Source of the DNA: Dermanyssus gallinae | Lineage: Eukaryota; Arthropoda; Arachnida; Mesostigmata; Dermanyssidae | Assembly: GCA_003439945.1 (NCBI GenBank) | Contig: QVRM01005224.1 | Span: 62,001 to 126,000, forward strand | Length of the DNA: 64,000 nt | Reading direction: 5' to 3' | Part shown: positions 13,801 to 21,416 of the stretch, piece after piece | Position numbering within the stretch: position 1 is the first letter of the stretch | Layout: each line of letters starts with the position of its first letter | Made by a program: the position numbers and the translations under genes | The notes under the pieces: generated by a model | Told to the model about the DNA's origin: nothing | Database searches by the model: none | The model's input: the letters and a program-made list of their open reading frames with translations, nothing else

Positions 13801-15008
13801 TGGCAAGACACCGCAAGATCCACCTGTACCTCGAACCTGGTCTGACACCATCTCACGAGAAACCAGTCAAAGTGCAAATTCCAGGCCTCGGACAAGTCGG
13901 TCTGTATTTGAACGCAGTGTATTGTAGTTTGTTCGTTCTCCGCGTCGGTTCTCATCTACCCGCTATCAAACGTCTCGCTTGCTTGCAATTCTATTAAATT
14001 CACCACAGACAGATAGACCCCCCAAAAAAACTAGCATTAATTGCTTTGATTGGTGCATGTGTATACATTTATATATAGTTAACCGTATTTCGCTAAAATA
14101 GAGTATATACACAGATTCGTTTATACGCTTTACAGTGCATATTAAATGAATACCTATTATATATCGATAACATCTATCTCATGGTATTATTATACGGTTT
14201 AGATTCGTAAATGCAAATGTCTTTTATTGCAAACAAATGCATTGGAGGTGTGTAAAAATGATAGGGGGATGCAAAAACGAAGGAAACCATTTTAATTATA
14301 GTAGCAGCAAAGTTAGCAATGAACGGGTAGGATATCCCTATTCTTTAGTAACGCTATTTGTATGAATACTTTTCAGAGCTAATCACTTGTTTCGACATTT
14401 TCTTCGTCGAAGCGAATCAGGACTCGCCGAGCGATTTCGCTATCCTGGTCTCACACTGGTTTGACGAGACACCGAGTCTCACAGTTCTCTCTATGTCCCG
14501 GGCCTGGTCCATTTGCAATAGAACTCCCATCATTGTGGTACGTACAACGCACCGTCCTTGTATGCAGAGTAAGCAAGGAACGTTAGCGTGTCCGAGTTTC
14601 GTTCAATTTTATATTTTTTTGGTATTTGAGCTTTCTAATATATTGCTTATTTTAGAAACACTACATTCTAGGCAGACAAAACGAACCTTGCCTTACTGAT
14701 TTTGGAACTACTTGAATCAGGACACGAGATTTTTTGTCGTCTTGCGACGCTTGTTGCAGTGTAATTCACGATTCCTGCGTCAAGGCACACTGGGAGCGGG
14801 ATTGCTATTTCCGGATGGCCGCGGCCAATACTCGATGTCCTTCAGCAAGGAACGGGAAGCAATTCATGTATTTGACTTGCAAATGAAACCGCCTGCGCTT
14901 ATCCGGTGCGTCATTGGACCCTAAGATATTATCGCTTGAACAGTTATATATATATATATATATATATATACTGTTCAAGCGATAATATCGCTTATCGCTT
15001 ATGAACAG

Positions 15009-15050
<42 letters not shown>

Positions 15051-15191
15051 TGTTCAAGCGATAATATCGCTGTATATATATATATATATATATATATATT
15101 TTTTTTCAATTTTAATTGAAACATGGTTTATTTACGGAACTGCATACATTCACATGCTTAAGTTCTCGTTATGAAAAGTGGTACAAACGAG

Positions 15192-15228
<37 letters not shown>

Positions 15229-18200
15229 CAGGGTATTACAGGAATATTTGATCAACGATATATGGAATTGTAGAGTTCGTTAAGGCAAATATTTTTTCCA
15301 ATGGAACATGGTCTCTAAGAGGCCCTGTTTCGGAATGAGAGTTAAATTACTATAATTTGTGACATTGGTGTTTTTGCCCGACATAGGAGCATAGAATGTG
15401 CTGTTGCGAGACAACCAGTCCTCCTATACAGAAACTAAACACACCGCCGTGTTCGTGAGAAAATTCTGCTTCTTTCGAAGACTCATAAGGCCGGTCAGAA
15501 GATGCTACATGGTCGCTTAGAAGAGAATTCGCCAAAATGAAGTTATTTTATTACCCTTCACGCCCAATATCTCAAAATGATTACCTTACGACCACTTACA
15601 GCGCTCTAAACTAACATATTCAGGCAAATGCGCATTTCATGACGATCACGTTGGTACCAAATCTATGTCAATGCGAGCTGTGATTGCGGAGTAATTACGA
15701 TTTTTCGGCGAATATGTCGATATTGAGTGCATGCATAAATTGCCTGCTCAGATAAACCATTCGTCAGAGCTCTAGGAAAAAACACACCACTATTTATTAT
15801 CTTACAGAAACTGCTCGAGCGTGTCTCCGCGAACACGTTTACACATTTGGTAGCACCTGCAGAGATTTTGTTGGACGTCTTGAAATATGCCAGGCATTGC
15901 TCGAACGACCTCAGCAGCGCGGGTTATCCTGGCGACCAGCTCCTCACATGATTCGACGGGAGTCTCATAGACGAGCGCCTTTAGGTGACCCCAAAGAAGA
16001 AAATCGAGACTCGTTAAATCAGGCGATCGCGGTGGCCAAGCGATCGGCCCGCCCCGGCCAATCCACCGATCCTCGAAGGTCTCTTGTGCGGTCATCTATC
16101 TGTTCTGTTGATTAGAGGTATCTCCATCCCGTTGTTGATTAAAGGGCATTTTAGTCTTCGGTTCGGCCTCTGGAGCTTGAACTTGCTGCGGTCTGTACCG
16201 ACGTACTCGTTCGTCTCTCAATACCCTGTGGACGGTACTGTAACTCGTTCCAACGTTTCGGGCTACTTCCCTCGTGCTTGCTGAAGGACGATCGGCTACT
16301 GCCCGAAGGATGCGCTCTTCCATAGCTGGTGTTCTTGCTGTCCTCGGTCCACCAGCGTCGTAGTGACGGCCATGGTAGGATCCAGTTTCACGTACGTTAC
16401 GATGTATGTTTGCAAACGTGTTAATACTTGGTAAGCGTCTATTTGGAAAACGCATCTGGTATAGCCGTCGCGCTTCTAAAAAATCGTAATTACTCCGCAA
16501 CCACAGCTCACGTTGCCATAAGTTTGGTGCCAAAATGATCATCAGGAAATGCGCATTTGCTTGAACATGTTAGTTTTAAGCGCCGTGAGTGGTCGTAGGG
16601 TAATGATTCTGAGGTATTTGGCGTAAAAGCTACTAAACAACTTTATTTTTTCGAATTCTCTTCTAAGCGACCATGTTGCATCTTCTGATCGGCCTTAAAT
16701 ATTTAAAGGACTCGTTGTCTCGCAATTGCACATTTTGTGCTCCTATGTCGGGCAAAAACACCAGTGTTACAAATTATAGTAACTTCACTCTCTCATTCCG
16801 AAACAAGATTTCTCAGAGACCATGTTCCATTGGAAAAAACATTTGCTTTACCGACCTCTATAATTCCACATATCGCGCCTCATCATACACACTATTTAGT
16901 ATGGGTAGCGTCGGATCTTGGTTTTCTTCAATCTACACAAAGAGCAAAACGACTGTGATATGACGTCAGTTTGTCAACATATATGGGTAAATATTAAAGG
17001 CGTATGCCCTATTTACATAATGTCAAAGGGTTGCCAAGGCCTCGAGAGCCGTAGTGTCTTTATTTTTTCTTTAGTTCCCGTGCATACGACGTCTGCATCG
17101 TTCCACCGGTGTCCGGCAGAAGATTGGCCAGCAGTTAGCATCGAGTACACGAGTAGATCGAGTAGCACGATCGATCGTTCACGATTATGATGGCCTCGTG
17201 TGGAACCACCCCCGACAAGAAGGCCGACGCAAAACAACCACGTCCGGCGAATAAGCCCTGCGCCAGGATGATTTGCATCCTCAAGGCGAATGGCGAAGAC
17301 ATCGCGGGCGACGACAACAGCAATAACAACGTCCATAATGAAGGTTATGATGATGTCCCGGAATTCGACGAGGGCTTCGAAAACGAAATGAGTTTTCAGC
17401 GGTGAGCACCGCTTTGGACCATATCAGCAACGCGCTGGATGAACTCGAGGAGCAGAACAAGCAGCTGGATGAGCAGTTCTCATTGATGCTGGCCGCGTCG
17501 CAGCGAGTTCGAGGCGGCATGAATTCGGTCAACAATGTTGGCTGGCCGGACGGCTCGAACAGCCATTTATGTCTGGCAGCAGGCAGCGATTGCGTGGACT
17601 AGCAAACCGCTGACACAGGACACGATATCGACGACGATAATATGGATAACGAAGACGACGACGGGACATCGAACTCAAATCATAATGAAGTATGTGACCT
17701 GGTGGAGTCGACTGTTCGAATGAAGGCGGCGGACCAATGGAAGAGGCGACGCCCAGCTTCAACGAAGCTGAACGTTCAGCGGCAAAAGCGAGCGCAACAC
17801 ACGTGACAGATACCAAACCAAAATCGACATACCTAAGTGCGGGAGCTGTTTGGCGAAAAGGGTTTGTATCAAAACAAATCAATCGGGCAGGTTTCCACTA
17901 AGCTTCACTGAAAGCGCAATACGGGTTTTTTGTGCCGGATACGTCAATATAAATATAAAGATATAGCCGAAACAGACCCACAGTTGCCTATTTTGCCAGG
18001 AGAAGTCTTGAATTGACATGTTCTCCTTTGATGCTGTCCGAAATCGAATCAAGTGGAGTGCGGTGAATCGTTTACGGGCCTGTATTTAATACGTGCTATA
18101 ATATTGATACGAGAAGCAAGACAGACGCTCACGCGTCTCCAGAGCGTTTTTCAATCAGCCTCAGTAAGAAAGCACTTCTATTCTGTTCTCTTCAAGTTCT

Positions 18201-21200
18201 ATCTGCTTGGCAATAGTCTAATTGAATGTACACTTAAGTGGTGTGTTGTTAGTCGATCAGTTACGTTGTCATATTACTTTTATTTATTTTCTTTCTGGTC
18301 CAACATATAGTTGTAAAAGTGGGCATTGCTTCTGATCTAGGATGCGACTCATTAACTCGGAGGAGAACAAGCTTTTAGCTGAACTCCATGCATGTTATTT
18401 TTACTCTCGAGCTTCCGATTCTCTCTTGGATTCAGGAAATATGTCTAACATAAAAACAAAAGGATGCGGTAATTATGGAATATGAAGATTGTTCTGAAGA
18501 TCAACGGAAGCAACGACGTCGATTATCGAAACGTACATAAAACACATGTCGAAGACGGTTCATACGTGCCCGTATTGTGATTTTTTTTACCAGATATGAA
18601 CTTGTTAATTGTCATCGTGGAAATGCTTAATAAGCGGGAGGGCTTCGAGTATAAGAATTTGTCTTTTTTTGCGACGATAGTTGTCTCCTGCAGCACAAAC
18701 ACAGCACAAATGTTCTACAAAGCTCAGATTATAGGCTGCATAATATTTTACTCAGGTTTAATACGTCACACATGAAACCTCACGCATGAAATGCTGTAAC
18801 TATGTGCTTGAATATGTTTTTTTTTGGTATGCATTTTCATGCCTCCTCTTCGATATACTTTCGACTGCGTGGGCTCCGCAATTTATTTTTTTTAAGTTTC
18901 TTAGTTAACCTAACTGTGAGGGATTCGTGCCTTTAAAAATCTAAAAAAGTGAATTATTTTTCAACCCGTAAAATATAACGTACATAGAGTCGTGCGTGTA
19001 GATCGACGTTTCTCAAGGAAAGGAAGGAGTTGATGGGCCGATGATTTGTACCATATTGTCCTTTGCTCTTGAGGTTTAAATGCTTCTCCAATCGAATCCC
19101 CGCTGAATTGAACTCGGTAATATGCACCTCACACTGGTTCCAAGTCTTTCGTAATAACACTACACTACTGCCCATGTTGTGTAGAGGAGTAACTGGAAAA
19201 TGCGGTTTGCTCACACGAATACTGCAGTAAATACTGACCGGTGATGTACGGCTCCAATCCCCTAAAAACAATCGTATCTCCGTCTGCCAGCGGGGAGGTG
19301 AAGGGAAAGGGCGCAAGTCTCATGATTAGGTTCCTGCCCGGAGGTGTAAAGAGTGCGCACAGTTTGTCATTGATTTCGACGTTAACATGTTTATAAAATC
19401 TTCCTGCCACTGAGGCAAAGACATTTACAGATGCTGGGTAGGTCCGCCCCCAGTGTGTTCGGCAATGACATTGTTAAAAACGTCGCGGAGGTGCGCTGCT
19501 CCATCAATGCTGAACCCTTTAGAATTGTGTGTTAGGAAGTGTGCTCGAGTCCATCGCCGCAATGGATGCACGCGAGCCTTGACCAGGCAAGACTGGAAGT
19601 CCCCGTGACCCGTCAGGGTGGTATGGAATGTTAGTTCTCCCACGGGGCCCATTTAGCCACTCTTTGATATTTAATATAAGTTTCTTCCGTTGTTCCATAG
19701 GGTGATGCTGCGCTGCTGCTTGTCTTCCTTCTTGAGTGTAGGATCATCTTACAAACGACAGCGTTCTTCCGTCTTCAGATTGGAAGCGTTCCGGCCAGCA
19801 GAAGCACTTCTGCTGTGCTCAACGTCCGGTACGCTATAATCAACCTACGGGCTTCGACCCGTTAAGCCCGTTGCGGTTGTTAAAGTTTCCGAAGACCAAG
19901 CCTGAGCTCCGTACAGGGCGACTGACTCGGCCACGGACATAATGATGCGTCGTAAGGAGGGCCAGGGCCCAACAGTGTTTAACATGAGCGTGCGAAAGTG
20001 AGAGATGCCTCGGAGACCACAGATAAAAAATACTCCGAGATACATTTCCGTGTTGAGGCGCAGTTGAAGAGCGGGGCAATTGCTTCGGCCTATCAGTGCG
20101 CCGCGTTGGTGATTGCCTTATCCGCGCGCCTCTCCAGCAGCTGCGGCATCCAGGCTTAGACGGCGTGTGTTCAGTGGAGGACGAGGTCGTCAGCGGAGCC
20201 AAGGAGGTCGGCGCCAGTAGGAAGGTCCCCTACTCCAATAGGAAGCATGTTATTGTGAGCTTTATTTCATACCAGGAGGCCAAGCCTCGAGCCGTGTGGT
20301 ATCGCTGCAGGTACAGCAAAAGAGCCATCCCTTGGAATTGGATCGTCCAGGCATATAGCAGTCGGATATAACTCTTAAAACATAAAACGGGGCTTTTTGC
20401 TGTGGAAAGTCTTAAGTTTGGCTCTCCAAGGGAAATTAAAAGCGTTCTTGACGTCGATTATAAGAAGACCAGGAGGAGATCGCGTTTTCTACCCGGAGAC
20501 CTGCGGAGAAGCTCGGCCCTCGAATTTACCCGCCTAATGGCCTGTTTTTATTGCAAAGTGTCCTTTCCGATGTCCATATTGGAAGTCGGATAGAACCAGA
20601 TGTGTACCTCAACGATGGACTTAAAACTTTTGGCCAAGGATCCAAGCTAGCAGATTGGGTGGCAGCAGGTAAGGACCGTTGGTATCAGAACAAGATCTAC
20701 GGCCTTATATTCGCTAGAATATGGGCACGAGCCCGTTGCCTTTCCCGGTTTGAGATCTTCCGACGTCTCGCATACCTCCTACAGTGTTCCGGTCGGAGGT
20801 TGGTTCTCTTCATCCCTTGGGGTTACCAGATAGGAAGCACGGTCAAGAGGCGGTGGAAACAGTGCTGAAACCCTTTATTAGTGCCCTTACCAGTTAAGCT
20901 TGCTTTTTTTAGAGCGGGACATTCCTGCGACGAAAAGCGCGCAGTCATTGCACCCCGCTGCCTCCAGAAGCTTTACGCGGTTTTAGGCGGGCTTACGGAT
21001 CCGATAAGCTTCCTTAGTGACGTCGCTAAGAAATTCTTCGTCCTGTAATACTGACTATTTTAAGATCCGGCGGGCCTCTGCTCGGCACGTCACTATTAAG
21101 TTGATGCACGAGGTACCCCCATCTCCGTAGAAAGAGGGAGCACCCGTAATAAAAACGACCAGATTCTACGCCGCCATCCTTCAGGACAGCGCATCTCCTT

Positions 21201-21356
21201 CCATTCGTCTCGGCAGAGTGCCGTGTGTTGACAGCGACACTATTAACTCCGGTTATGACTAAAACGGAATGCGCGCCCTTTAGCCCCCACAGCATTTACG
21301 ATACAGGCGAATAAAGAGATGGTTAATCTTCAGTGTAGTGTGTATATATATATATA

Positions 21357-21416
<60 letters not shown>

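Larger units (their letters stand above)
15256..16875 (-). mobile_element. DUF4817-type DNA transposon with >400-bp inverted repeats, internally deleted
   Basis: The ends are long imperfect inverted repeats (15256-15707 and 16478-16875). Between them the minus strand carries the N-terminal and C-terminal parts of a transposase, but the central catalytic portion is missing. It lies in intron 4 of the vanin-like gene. The terminal boundary is approximate; the left side abuts a (TA)n run. Confidence 0.8.
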
